A program made the position numbers and the translations under genes. Positions 26,326-34,318 of a stretch of DNA of 38,769 nt are shown here, in pieces. Numbering within the stretch: position 1 is the stretch's first letter; every line of letters starts with the position of its first letter. Source of the DNA: Acidimicrobiia bacterium (lineage in GTDB: Bacteria; Actinomycetota; Acidimicrobiia; Spongiisociales; Spongiisociaceae); contig JAGWAN010000020.1 of the NCBI GenBank assembly GCA_021296345.1, positions 44,437 through 83,205 of the forward strand, written 5' to 3'. The notes under the pieces are model-generated. The model was not told the DNA's origin, did no database searches, and saw nothing but the letters and a program-made list of their open reading frames with translations.

Positions 26326-27675
26326 CTATGTACGGCCGAGTTCCTGCCTGACCACTGCCGCCAGCCGGTGGGCGATCGAATCGGCGGTTTCCGCTCTGGA
26401 GGCCTCCACCATCACCCGGACCACGGGCTCGGTTCCCGATGCCCGGACCAAGACCCGCCCATCGTCTCCGAGCTCGGCTTCGGCCGCGACGATCGCCTCA
26501 TCGACACCACTCGCCCGGTCCAGATCCCGGGATCGGACCGCCAGGTTGACCAGCACCTGGGGGAACTCGGTCATCGCCTCCCGTCGCAGGTCAGCGAGCC
26601 GGCGCTGCTCCCGAACCACCACCTCCAGGAGTCGCAGGGCGGTGAGAAGGCCGTCGCCGGTCGTCCCCCGGTCGAGTTGGATGACGTGGCCTGACTGTTC
26701 CCCGCCGAGCACCGCGCCGTGCTCACGCATCGCAGCCAGGACGTAGCGATCACCGACCTGTGTCTCCAACAACTCGATCCCCGCCTCCCGCATGGACCTG
26801 CGGAATCCCAGGTTGGACATCACCGTGGTTACCACCGTGTTACCGGCCAACTCCCCCCGGCGTTTGAGGTGGAGGGCGATGATGGCCATGGTCACGTCGC
26901 CGTTGACGACATGACCGTCCTCATCGACGGCGATGAGACGGTCGGCGTCGCCGTCGAAGCACAACCCGATCCGGTCGCCAACGCCGGTCTCCGAAACCAG
27001 GCGCTCGGGCGAGGTGGCGCCGCAGCCGTCGTTGATGTTCATACCGTCGGGATCATCGAAGAAGGTCACCACGTCAGCGCCGAGCGACCCGAATAGCTCG
27101 GGAGCGGCCCGATGAGCGGCACCGTTGGCACAATCGAGGGCTAGGCGCAACCCCTGCAGCGATCGAGGGGCATGGGAACGTATAGCGGCCAGGTACCGGT
27201 CCGTTGCGTCCGGCAGAGCACGACCGGTGCCGACCCCCGCTCCGGTGGACCTACGCCAGGGCGCCCCCAGGGCCAGCCGGGCCTCGATATCAGCCTCCCG
27301 CTCGTCATCGAGCTTGAAACCGTCGGCATCGAGAAACTTGATCCCGTTGTCCTGCGCCGGATTGTGCGAGGCCGATACCATCACTCCCAGATCGGCGCCG
27401 AGTTCGGCCACGAGGGCGGAAACCCCACCTATCGGAATCACGCCCGCGTCGAGAGTGTCAACGCCAACCGAATTGAATCCGGCCTGGAGAGCGGCGACCA
27501 GCATCGGACCGGAGCGGCGGGTGTCACGGCCCACCACCACCGTGCCGCCTCCGGCCAGATCGCCGGCGGCGCGGGCCAGGCCCATCACGAGATCAACATC
27601 GAGGTCCGAGTTGGCTACCCCCCGCACGCCGTCCGTACCGAACAGCCGGCGGGAAGGCGAGGGGTTACCAGCCAA
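26326..27675 (-). CDS. glmM: phosphoglucosamine mutase
   Basis: Converts glucosamine 6-phosphate to glucosamine 1-phosphate, the step after GlmS. Alpha-D-phosphohexomutase of 449 residues, the usual size. The N-terminal RLFGTDGVRGVAN, phosphoserine loop SASHNPAQDNGIKF (S103), metal loop FDGDADR, sugar-binding GEQSGHV and the phosphate-binding RASGTEP are all present. I choose TTG 27675 because it begins just before the conserved N terminus and gives a family-typical length. The frame is open to GTG 27732, and neither candidate has a good ribosome binding site. Confidence 0.92.
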   Translation of the reverse strand: MAGNPSPSRRLFGTDGVRGVANSDLDVDLVMGLARAAGDLAGGGTVVVGRDTRRSGPMLVAALQAGFNSVGVDTLDAGVIPIGGVSALVAELGADLGVMVSASHNPAQDNGIKFLDADGFKLDDEREADIEARLALGAPWRRSTGAGVGTGRALPDATDRYLAAIRSHAPRSLQGLRLALDCANGAAHRAAPELFGSLGADVVTFFDDPDGMNINDGCGATSPERLVSETGVGDRIGLCFDGDADRLIAVDEDGHVVNGDVTMAIIALHLKRRGELAGNTVVTTVMSNLGFRRSMREAGIELLETQVGDRYVLAAMREHGAVLGGEQSGHVIQLDRGTTGDGLLTALRLLEVVVREQRRLADLRREAMTEFPQVLVNLAVRSRDLDRASGVDEAIVAAEAELGDDGRVLVRASGTEPVVRVMVEASRAETADSIAHRLAAVVRQELGRT

Positions 27676-27749
27676 GATCGAGTGCGTCGGTGGGTGCGGT
27701 GTGGATGGCTGGGAAAACCCCCGACAGGTCACTAGCCGATGGCCGGACC

Positions 27750-27769
27750 CCGCAGGATCCGTGCTGCGG
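27750..27769 (-). terminator. hairpin terminator of the rplM-rpsI operon
   Basis: CCGCAG (27750-27755) pairs perfectly with CTGCGG (27764-27769) around an 8-base loop, 7 bases past the rpsI stop. It implies that glmM has its own promoter. Confidence 0.5.
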
Positions 27770-27776
27770 CACCCTC

Positions 27777-28169
27777 CTACCGCTTGGTGTACTGCGGCGC
27801 CCGCCGAGCCTTGCGGAGACCGTACTTCTTCCGTTCCACGACCCGAGCATCCCTGGTGAGCAGCCCGGCGCGCTTGAGGTCGTGGCGGAGGCTCGGATCC
27901 AGGTTGACCAGGCTACGGGCGATGCCGAGGCGAAGGGCATCGGCCTGGCCGTTCACACCGCCACCGTGTAGCTTGGCCACGATGTCGTAGCGGCCCTCCG
28001 CGTTGGCGACCCGGAGCGGTTCCAGCACCCGCATGCGGCGAGCCATGGTGGGAAAGTACCGCTCCAGAGACCGCCCGTTGAGGGTGAACACGCCGGTACC
28101 GTTGTAAAGGCGCACCTGGGCAACCGATTCCTTGCGGCGCCCGGTGGCCTGGGCCACGGCTCGGACCAT
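27777..28169 (-). CDS. rpsI: 30S ribosomal protein uS9
   Basis: Small-subunit head protein whose C-terminal tail reaches the P-site tRNA. 130 residues, with ATGRRKESVAQVRL at the N terminus, GGGVNGQADALRLGIARSL in the middle and the basic tail KKYGLRKARRAPQYTKR. ATG 28169 shares one base with the rplM stop (TGATG), so the pair is translationally coupled, the universal rplM-rpsI arrangement. Confidence 0.97.
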   Translation of the reverse strand: MVRAVAQATGRRKESVAQVRLYNGTGVFTLNGRSLERYFPTMARRMRVLEPLRVANAEGRYDIVAKLHGGGVNGQADALRLGIARSLVNLDPSLRHDLKRAGLLTRDARVVERKKYGLRKARRAPQYTKR

Positions 28170-28630
28170 CAGAAACTCACCTTCCTTATCGCGAGGTCGA
28201 GAACCTCCGGAGATTGGGCCTTGTGAGGATGATCCGGACCCGTGTAGACCTTGAGCTTGCGGATCATCCGGCGACCCAGCTTGGTCTTGGGGAGCATACC
28301 CCGGACTGCCCGTTCGATGACCGCCTCGGGCCTACGCTCGATCAGGCTCTCGAACGATTCCTCCTTGAGCCCGCCCGGGTAACCGGAGTGCCGGTAGTAG
28401 ATCTTGTTCTGGCTGTTGGTGGACGTGACCACCACCTTCTCCGCATTGACGACCACCACGAAGTCGCCGCCATCCATGTGGGGAGCGTAGGTGGGCTTGT
28501 GCTTGCCGGCCAGAAGCGGCGCGAGGCGCGACGCGAGACGCCCGAGCGGCACGTCGGCGGCGTCGACCAGCAACCAGCGCCGGCTGATGTGGTCGGGCTT
28601 GGGCGTGTACGTGGTTTGTCGCTTCACCAT
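28169..28630 (-). CDS. rplM: 50S ribosomal protein uL13
   Basis: Early-assembling large-subunit protein of 153 residues. Diagnostic segments are [53 protein letters not shown] and [20 protein letters not shown]. The start is ATG 28630; the frame is open upstream to 28822, but those residues are not part of uL13. The ribosome binding site is weak. The stop overlaps the rpsI start by one base. Confidence 0.97.
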   Translation of the reverse strand: MVKRQTTYTPKPDHISRRWLLVDAADVPLGRLASRLAPLLAGKHKPTYAPHMDGGDFVVVVNAEKVVVTSTNSQNKIYYRHSGYPGGLKEESFESLIERRPEAVIERAVRGMLPKTKLGRRMIRKLKVYTGPDHPHKAQSPEVLDLAIRKVSF

Positions 28631-28784
28631 CGTCGCTCGATTGCGGATCGGAAACAGGACGAAGACCGGGGAGCCGCGGCGGCGGCCGTGACTACCGGCA
28701 GCCCCCGGGAACAGCGATCGGTCCACGCTGATACCACGCCGGGACCGAAATGTGCGCACCGGCGGGCCGCCGGATTGTAGCGAG

Positions 28785-28815
28785 ACCGGCAGCCGGTTGC
28801 CAGCCGCCGGGCGGC
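28785..28815 (-). terminator. two short GC hairpins downstream of truA
   Basis: ACCGG-CAG-CCGGT (28785-28797) and GCCGC-CGG-GCGGC (28803-28815) lie just past the truA stop, in the 192-base gap before rplM. They may end the truA transcript. The rest of the gap should hold the rplM promoter, which I cannot locate. Confidence 0.35.
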
Positions 28816-28822
28816 GGGCCAC

Positions 28823-29554
28823 TCAATAGTCCACCTGCCACAGGACCAGGCCGTGGGGCGGAGCAGCCCCCCGGGCCCTATTCCTGTCCTTGGCATCGAG
28901 GATCAGGGGGGTGGTACCGGGTTCGATCCGTCCCCTACCCACGTCCACCGATAAGGCAACGATGGACCGGACCATCTGGTGGCAGAACGCCGTTCCTGCG
29001 ATCTCCAGCTCGAGGATGCTGTCGGACCGGGCGGACCAGCCGGCCGAAAGAACGGTGCGAACGGTCGAAGCGCCTTCCCTACGGCGGCAGAAGGAGGCGA
29101 AGTCGTGCTCGCCGACCAGGTAACCGACCGCCCGGTTCATCGCCTCAAGATCGAGGGGCTCCCTGACGTGCCACGAGGTTGCGCGGCGGAGCGGGTCGGG
29201 AAACGGACTGTTGAGAACACGATACCGGTAGGTGCGGCGGGTGGCGGAGAAGCGGGCCGAGAAATCTTCGGGCACTCGCGCCGCGGCGTAGACCACGATC
29301 TCGGGCCCCAGGAGCTTGGTGAGCGAGCGAGCCAGCCGGTCTGGATCGACCAGCTTCCCAGTGGAAAACGACACCACCTGATGGCAGGCGTGGACTCCGG
29401 CATCGGTACGCCCGGCCACGACCGTGTCGACCGGCTCGAGAACGCGAGCCAGGACGGCCTCCAACTCACCCTGAACGGTGCGCACGGTGGGTTGCCGGGC
29501 ATAACCGTGGAATCCTGATCCGTCATAGGAGAGATCGAGACGGTAGATCGGCAT
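28823..29554 (-). CDS. truA: tRNA pseudouridine(38-40) synthase
   Basis: Isomerises U38-U40 in the anticodon arm of tRNAs. 243 residues, with YDGSGFHGYARQP near the N terminus, the catalytic D51 in AGRTDAGVHA, FSARFSATRRTYRY, and VGEHDFASFCRR; the C-terminal FCHQMVRSIV segment is also typical. ATG 29554 is chosen because the family begins at this point, although the frame is open to 29698. Position upstream of rplM-rpsI is the standard actinobacterial order. Confidence 0.94.
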   Translation of the reverse strand: MPIYRLDLSYDGSGFHGYARQPTVRTVQGELEAVLARVLEPVDTVVAGRTDAGVHACHQVVSFSTGKLVDPDRLARSLTKLLGPEIVVYAAARVPEDFSARFSATRRTYRYRVLNSPFPDPLRRATSWHVREPLDLEAMNRAVGYLVGEHDFASFCRRREGASTVRTVLSAGWSARSDSILELEIAGTAFCHQMVRSIVALSVDVGRGRIEPGTTPLILDAKDRNRARGAAPPHGLVLWQVDY

Positions 29555-29609
29555 CCGGGGACTCAGTGGTCTGACTGCGAAACAGCCTGACCATTCCACA
29601 GGCAGACCA

Positions 29610-30101
29610 TTAGAAGAGAATGATCGACAGGTACCAGCCGAGCAGGCCGGTGGCGGCAACGAAGCTGTTCTCGGGATGATCGAACTCGAACTGGGCACGG
29701 GCCACGGTACGGAGCGCGAGGAAGAACCACACGGCCGTGATCAGCAGCGCTACCAACCAGAGCGGGCCCGGCCGGCCGGTCAGGACCAACGGGAAGAAGG
29801 CGACATTGGCGAAGCCGACCATCCTGAAGGTGGCTCGGGGGTTTCCGTGGCGCTTGAAGATGTATACCGAGGCCGCCCACACCGCGGCGGTTACCAGGCC
29901 GGCCCGGAGAATGCTGGCAAGGACAGCGAACGCAGCGGCGACCAGCGAGAACGCCCCTACCTGCGGAATTCTCCCGACCTGCGGTAGTAACCCGGCGATG
30001 ATGATCATCACCACCGCGTTGCCGGTTGCGTAGTTGTCGAATAGCAGCGACTCGTAGAAGGACCGATCGAGGCGGCCGGCGCGAATCATCTGGGAAAGCA
30101 T
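29610..30101 (-). CDS. Yip1-like integral membrane protein
   Basis: Membrane protein of 163 residues with about four or five hydrophobic segments (VVMIIIAGLLPQVG onward; SLVAAAFAVLASILRAGL; LWLVALLITAVWFFLAL; a C-terminal LLGWYLSIILF). The N-terminal amphipathic part (MIRAGRLDRSFYESLLFD), the mid-protein GNPRATFRMVGFA and the overall layout resemble bacterial Yip1-domain proteins, which have no settled function. ATG 30101 has AAGGA about 5 bases upstream. It follows no obvious partner; a 124-base gap separates it from the MFS gene. Confidence 0.65.
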   Translation of the reverse strand: MLSQMIRAGRLDRSFYESLLFDNYATGNAVVMIIIAGLLPQVGRIPQVGAFSLVAAAFAVLASILRAGLVTAAVWAASVYIFKRHGNPRATFRMVGFANVAFFPLVLTGRPGPLWLVALLITAVWFFLALRTVARAQFEFDHPENSFVAATGLLGWYLSIILF

Positions 30102-30220
30102 GTCGTCCTTGAGGTTACGGCCTCCAGGGAGAAGAAGGCCAACGAACGGTGTTCGAGGCGCCCCACGACCTGCATGCTTGGCTCAGTGCGGCCATTTACG
30201 GTTGGTCCGGCAGGGATGAC

Positions 30221-30240
30221 CCCGGTCACTGGACACCGGG
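30221..30240 (-). terminator. hairpin overlapping the MFS gene stop
   Basis: CCCGGT (30221-30226) pairs with ACCGGG (30235-30240) around the MFS stop codon. It is the first strong hairpin at the downstream end of the formate module and may end that transcript. Confidence 0.45.
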
Positions 30241-31500
30241 CCAAGATAGCCCGATCTCTTTCAGTGGGCTCCCTCCCCCGGCGCGCCGGCGGAGGTATTC
30301 GGTTACCAGCCACCCAGTGACGAGACCGCTCAGGACGGCCACCGCGATGACCGGGATGCGAAAGCTACCGGTCCGGTCGATCCACCAGCCGGCTAGGGCG
30401 ATACCCGACATGGCGCACCAGGCCGCGGCCGTCAGACCACCTGAGAAGGCCCGCACCGCCAGCCGCGGTTCCAAACCCTGGCCGGCCAGGTGGCCCAGTA
30501 GCCCCCATATCGGGTAGTTGAAGAACCCGAATCCCACGGCCGCCACCATCAGGCCCGCGTACGACCAGGTCAGCACGAGAACAATGAGGCTGGTGGCGAA
30601 GACGAGGGAGATTACTCCCATGACCAGCACGGGCGATACCCGATCCGACCAGGCGCCCATGACCACGGCCGCCATCAGTCCGACCGACGATGCGATCCAC
30701 CAGAGCGTGGCCACCGCTAACGGCGACACCCCGAACTCGTCCACCGCCGTGGCCGACATGTAGCTGACGAACGTGAAGCCGCCGACGCCGGCCGCGATGC
30801 TGAGCAGGACCACGATCCGACCGCTCCGGACTGCCCAGGTATCTCTCCATCCCCGTCTCCGCACGGCTGTCCGGGCAAGGCAGGGATTCGAGGCGGGAGT
30901 ACGGGGTAGCAGCGCCAGGACGGCCAGCGCAGCCGCCACTGACACCGCAGTTGTGATCACGAAGGCCAGCCTCCATTCGTCCTGTCCGGCGAGGAAGAGC
31001 GCGAACGCACCATTGATACCGCCTCCGACTCCGGCACCCGAGCCCGCCACCACCATGACCCGACCACGGGAGGAAGGCTTCACCACGCGGGCGATGAGGC
31101 GTACCGACGCCGACCAGCTGATCGGCGCGAGCAGACTGATGAGCACGACCGACCCGGCCAGAGCGACCGGCGTCCTGGCCCACACCGCCACCAGGAACCC
31201 GACCACGCAGACCGACAGCGCGGCCAGAATGATTCCCCGTAACGGGAACACATCCACGACCCTGACTCCCACAGCGGCGCCCAGACCGTAAGCGAGAAGT
31301 CCTGAGGACACGGCCAGACCGAGGGTGCCGTAGCCGGACCCGAAACTTTCCCCGATGCGCGGGAGGAGGGCGGGAACCAGACCGTTGCCGAAACCGTGGG
31401 TGACCATGATCACTGCACAGAAGACGACCGCTGCCCTGCCCGGCCCGATTAACTCCTCAGGCGCGTGGCTCGGGGCGCCGGCGCCGCCCTCGGTCGTCAA
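30226..31500 (-). CDS. MFS transporter
   Basis: Twelve-segment major facilitator of 424 residues. Signs are the alternating hydrophobic helices from AAVVFCAVIMVTHGFGNGL on, a long basic central loop (TAVRRRGWRDTWAVRSGR), and a GAWSDRV motif in the second half typical of the MFS loop between helices 8 and 9. The substrate is not evident. The start is TTG 31500, with GGAGAG (31512-31507) 6 bases upstream; TTG 31527 is also in frame. It overlaps the end of the preceding FDH subunit gene by 44 bases, so it appears to belong to that operon, and could move formate or a related acid (inference). Confidence 0.78.
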   Translation of the reverse strand: MTTEGGAGAPSHAPEELIGPGRAAVVFCAVIMVTHGFGNGLVPALLPRIGESFGSGYGTLGLAVSSGLLAYGLGAAVGVRVVDVFPLRGIILAALSVCVVGFLVAVWARTPVALAGSVVLISLLAPISWSASVRLIARVVKPSSRGRVMVVAGSGAGVGGGINGAFALFLAGQDEWRLAFVITTAVSVAAALAVLALLPRTPASNPCLARTAVRRRGWRDTWAVRSGRIVVLLSIAAGVGGFTFVSYMSATAVDEFGVSPLAVATLWWIASSVGLMAAVVMGAWSDRVSPVLVMGVISLVFATSLIVLVLTWSYAGLMVAAVGFGFFNYPIWGLLGHLAGQGLEPRLAVRAFSGGLTAAAWCAMSGIALAGWWIDRTGSFRIPVIAVAVLSGLVTGWLVTEYLRRRAGGGSPLKEIGLSWPGVQ

Positions 31501-32446
31501 TCCTGGCTCTCCGGAGAATCTCGTCAATGGGCGTCACGGCTAGATCGCCGACCTCCTGAACGTACTCGTATCCGAACCGTCCCTTGATACAGAGGTGTCC
31601 GGAAGTGACCGAGTGGTCCATCGGCGAGGTGACTTTCACGATCCGGTTGTCCTGGACGTGGAGGTCTAGGTTGCAACCGACCCCGCAGTACGAGCAGATG
31701 GTGCGCGTAACGGTCTGGGAATCCTCCTCCCACATGCCTGCCTGGCGCAGCTCGTACTCGCTGCGGAACATGAGGGCGCCGGTGGGACACACGCCTATGC
31801 AGTTTCCGCAGAATACGCAGGCCGAGTCGGTCAGTCCGGTGTCGAATTCGGTCGAGATGCGGGCGTCGAAGCCGCGGCCGGCCACCGCGATGGCGAAGGT
31901 GTTCTGGGCGTCCTCCCCGCAGGCCTCCACGCACTTGTAGCAGAGGATGCACCGGGAGTAGTCCCGCACGTAGAGCTCGTTGTCCACCTTGACCGGCTGG
32001 TGAACGGTCTCGGCTACGGTCCCCGGCCCGATCTGGTGATGGCCCGCCTTACGCCGGTCGCGGTCGACGGCCGGATCAGCGGGCGGGCCGTAGCGGTCGG
32101 GATCGCAGCCGTAACGGTCCATCCACGCCACCGTCTCCTCGTCGACCAGGCCCAAGTCGACCGTGGACGCCAGGAACTCGTAGACCATCTTGCGGGAGTG
32201 GCGCACCCTATCGCTGTCGGTGGCCACCTCCATTCCGTCCTCGGCCGGGCGGCTGCAAGAGGGCACCAGCGTGCGGTTGCCCTCCACCTCCACCACGCAT
32301 ACCCGGCAGACGTTGACCGGGGTCAGGTTGTCCAGGTAGCAGAGGGTGGGCTGGTCGTTGCCCAGGGCCCGGCATGCGTCGAGGATGGTCGATCCGTCCG
32401 GGACCTTAACGGTGGTCCCGTCGACAGCGAGCGTGACTTCAGCCAC
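31457..32446 (-). CDS. NuoG/FdhA-like iron-sulfur subunit carrying the Moco-subunit [4Fe-4S] domain
   Basis: Electron-transfer subunit of the formate dehydrogenase, 329 residues. The N-terminal plant-type ferredoxin domain has [2Fe-2S] ligands C36, C47, C50 and C64. Two bacterial-ferredoxin [4Fe-4S] sites follow: C166/C169/C172/C176 and C210/C213/C216/C220. Last comes C251/C254/C258 with C286 in HLCIKG, the [4Fe-4S] cassette that normally begins the molybdopterin-binding subunit of FDH. The protein then stops after a basic tail, and the rest of that subunit is encoded at 36253-34319. ATG 32446 overlaps the NuoEF gene by 8 bases. In FdsA-type enzymes all of this is one polypeptide. Confidence 0.88.
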   Translation of the reverse strand: MAEVTLAVDGTTVKVPDGSTILDACRALGNDQPTLCYLDNLTPVNVCRVCVVEVEGNRTLVPSCSRPAEDGMEVATDSDRVRHSRKMVYEFLASTVDLGLVDEETVAWMDRYGCDPDRYGPPADPAVDRDRRKAGHHQIGPGTVAETVHQPVKVDNELYVRDYSRCILCYKCVEACGEDAQNTFAIAVAGRGFDARISTEFDTGLTDSACVFCGNCIGVCPTGALMFRSEYELRQAGMWEEDSQTVTRTICSYCGVGCNLDLHVQDNRIVKVTSPMDHSVTSGHLCIKGRFGYEYVQEVGDLAVTPIDEILRRARIDDRGRRRRPEPRA

Positions 32447-34220
32447 GAGATCGCTCCAGCAGGCCCAGATCGATGACCGACCGGATCGCAGTCGACGCAG
32501 TGTGCCCCAGCCCGCAGATCGAGGCGTCCATCATCACCCGGGCGACCTCCTCGAACAGATCCTCGTCCAGCGGCTCGCCACCGTGGGGGCGAGCCAGCAA
32601 CTCCTCCTGGCGAACGGTACCGACCCGGCAGGGTACACACTGGCCGCAGGACTCGTCCCGGAAGAAGCGGGCGATCCGCCTGCTTATGTCCGGGAAGTCG
32701 GTACGGTCGTCGAACACCAGGACCACGCCGGAACCGAGAGTGGCTTGGCGAGATCGGGCATCCTCGAAGGTCAGCGGCATGTCGAGATGGTCCTCACCCA
32801 CGAACAGGCCGGCCGCGCCACCGAGCATCACCGCGCCTATCCGGCCGTTTCCGGTCACGCCCCCGGCCAGGTCTATCAGCTCTCCCAATGTCGTGCCGAA
32901 CTCCACCTCGTACACGCCGGGCCGCGCCACGGCGCCCGCCAGGCAAAACAACTTCGGCCCGGTCGACTCCCCGGTTCCGATCTCCGCGAACGCGGCTCCG
33001 CCCTCGAGCACTATGTCGAGCACGTTGATCAGGGTTTCGACGTTGTTGATCACCGTGGGGCGTCCGAACAGGCCCACCTGGGTCGGAAAGGGGGGCTTGT
33101 TGCGCGGCTCCCCCCGCTTACCCTCGATCGAGTTCATCAGAGCGGTCTCCTCACCGCAGATGTACGCGCCTCCACCGCGCCGGATCTCGATCTCGAACGC
33201 GCGGCCCGAACCGGCCACGTTCGCGCCGAGCAGGCCCTCTGCCCGGGCGCTGTCGATGGCGTTCTGGAGACGGGACTGGGCCAAGGGGTATTCGGCGCGT
33301 ATGTACAGGTAACCGCGCTCGGCCCCGACGGTCAGGCCGGCGATGGTCATCGACTCGATCACCGCGAAGGGGTCACCCTCCATCAGCGCCCGGTCCTTGA
33401 AGGTGCCCGGTTCCGATTCATCGGCGTTACAGATCAGGTAGTGCGGCATGTCGGGTGACCGGGCCACCGCCTCCCACTTGATCCCCATCGGGAAAGCGGC
33501 ACCCCCACGGCCCCGGAGGCCGGATGCCTTGATCTGGGTAAGAACCCGATCCGGCCCGATCTCGACGGCTCGGGCCAGAGCCTGGTAACCGCCGACGTCC
33601 CGGTAGCCCTCCAGGGAGGTCGGATCGACCGTGCCAATGCGCTTGAGCAAGCGCAACGACGGATCGCCTGCCTGCGGCGCGATGGGAGGGACTTCCTCGA
33701 TGGACCCGCCTGCCAGCACCTCCACGACCCGGTCGTGGGTAGCGCCGACCAGCACGGTGTCCTCCTCGCCGGCCCGCTGGAAGAAGACGGCCGGGGCCTG
33801 GTCGCACTGACCCAGGCACGGACTGGGATGCGCATCGGGGCGCCCTTCCAGGTCGGCCAGGATCCCGGCACCGCCCATGGTCCGGCAGGCCACGTCGTCA
33901 CACACATGAGCCACCCGAGTCGGTCGTTCCTCCAAAGACAGCAGGGCGTAGAAGCCGGCCACGCCGTACGCCTCCGCGGGGGGGACGAGAAGCCGCTCGC
34001 AGATGTAGTTGAGCGCCCCTGTGCTAACCCATCCGACCGCGTCGTTCACCGCGTGGAGCGCCGGGAGCAATAGATGGCGGCTCTCCACCGAATGGCGATA
34101 GCCACCGAACACCACGCGCCGGTCGGCCGGTTGCGTAGGCTCGCCGTCCCCGGACGGGGAGGGAGGTCCTAGCAACGCATCCACAGCAAACCGCTCCGCT
34201 GCGGTTGGCTCGGCGGACAT
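32439..34220 (-). CDS. formate dehydrogenase NuoE-NuoF fusion subunit (NAD-reducing diaphorase)
   Basis: FMN-dependent subunit passing electrons from the iron-sulfur clusters to NAD+, 593 residues. The N-terminal NuoE-like domain has [2Fe-2S] ligands C107/C112 (CDDVAC) and C135/C139 (CLGQC). The NuoF-like domain has the FMN/NAD segments GLRGRGGAAFPMGIKW, NADESEPGTFKDR and GGGAYICGEETALMNSIEG. The C-terminal [4Fe-4S] site is SCGQCVPCRVGT with a distal ICGLGHT cysteine. ATG 34220 lacks a good ribosome binding site. Fifteen bases upstream an in-frame ATC follows AGGAGA with 6-base spacing and might be the true start. Such NuoE-NuoF fusions are known in NAD-linked FDH and hydrogenase diaphorases. 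Confidence 0.9.
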   Translation of the reverse strand: MSAEPTAAERFAVDALLGPPSPSGDGEPTQPADRRVVFGGYRHSVESRHLLLPALHAVNDAVGWVSTGALNYICERLLVPPAEAYGVAGFYALLSLEERPTRVAHVCDDVACRTMGGAGILADLEGRPDAHPSPCLGQCDQAPAVFFQRAGEEDTVLVGATHDRVVEVLAGGSIEEVPPIAPQAGDPSLRLLKRIGTVDPTSLEGYRDVGGYQALARAVEIGPDRVLTQIKASGLRGRGGAAFPMGIKWEAVARSPDMPHYLICNADESEPGTFKDRALMEGDPFAVIESMTIAGLTVGAERGYLYIRAEYPLAQSRLQNAIDSARAEGLLGANVAGSGRAFEIEIRRGGGAYICGEETALMNSIEGKRGEPRNKPPFPTQVGLFGRPTVINNVETLINVLDIVLEGGAAFAEIGTGESTGPKLFCLAGAVARPGVYEVEFGTTLGELIDLAGGVTGNGRIGAVMLGGAAGLFVGEDHLDMPLTFEDARSRQATLGSGVVLVFDDRTDFPDISRRIARFFRDESCGQCVPCRVGTVRQEELLARPHGGEPLDEDLFEEVARVMMDASICGLGHTASTAIRSVIDLGLLERSRG

Positions 34221-34262
34221 GAGTCGCAGGTCGATGGGAGTTCTCCTAGAAGGTTGCCGGGA

Positions 34263-34315
34263 ATCCCCTTACATGGGGATGGCGTGGTGGCCGACAGATC
34301 TGTGGTGGCCGACAG
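34263..34315. repeat. hairpin and 14-base direct repeat between FDH genes
   Basis: GTGGTGGCCGACAG occurs at 34284-34297 and 34302-34315 (period 18). ATCCCC/GGGGAT (34263-34268 with 34275-34280) forms a 6-bp hairpin. Both fall in the 98-base space between the FDH catalytic and NuoEF genes, the largest gap within this set. Confidence 0.6.
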
Positions 34316-34318
34316 CTC

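Noticed and set aside
25824-26694. Overlapping frames on both strands across the glmM-glmS gap
   Set aside because: All are Arg/Pro/Gly-rich, extend into known genes on the wrong frame, and contain no recognisable motif.
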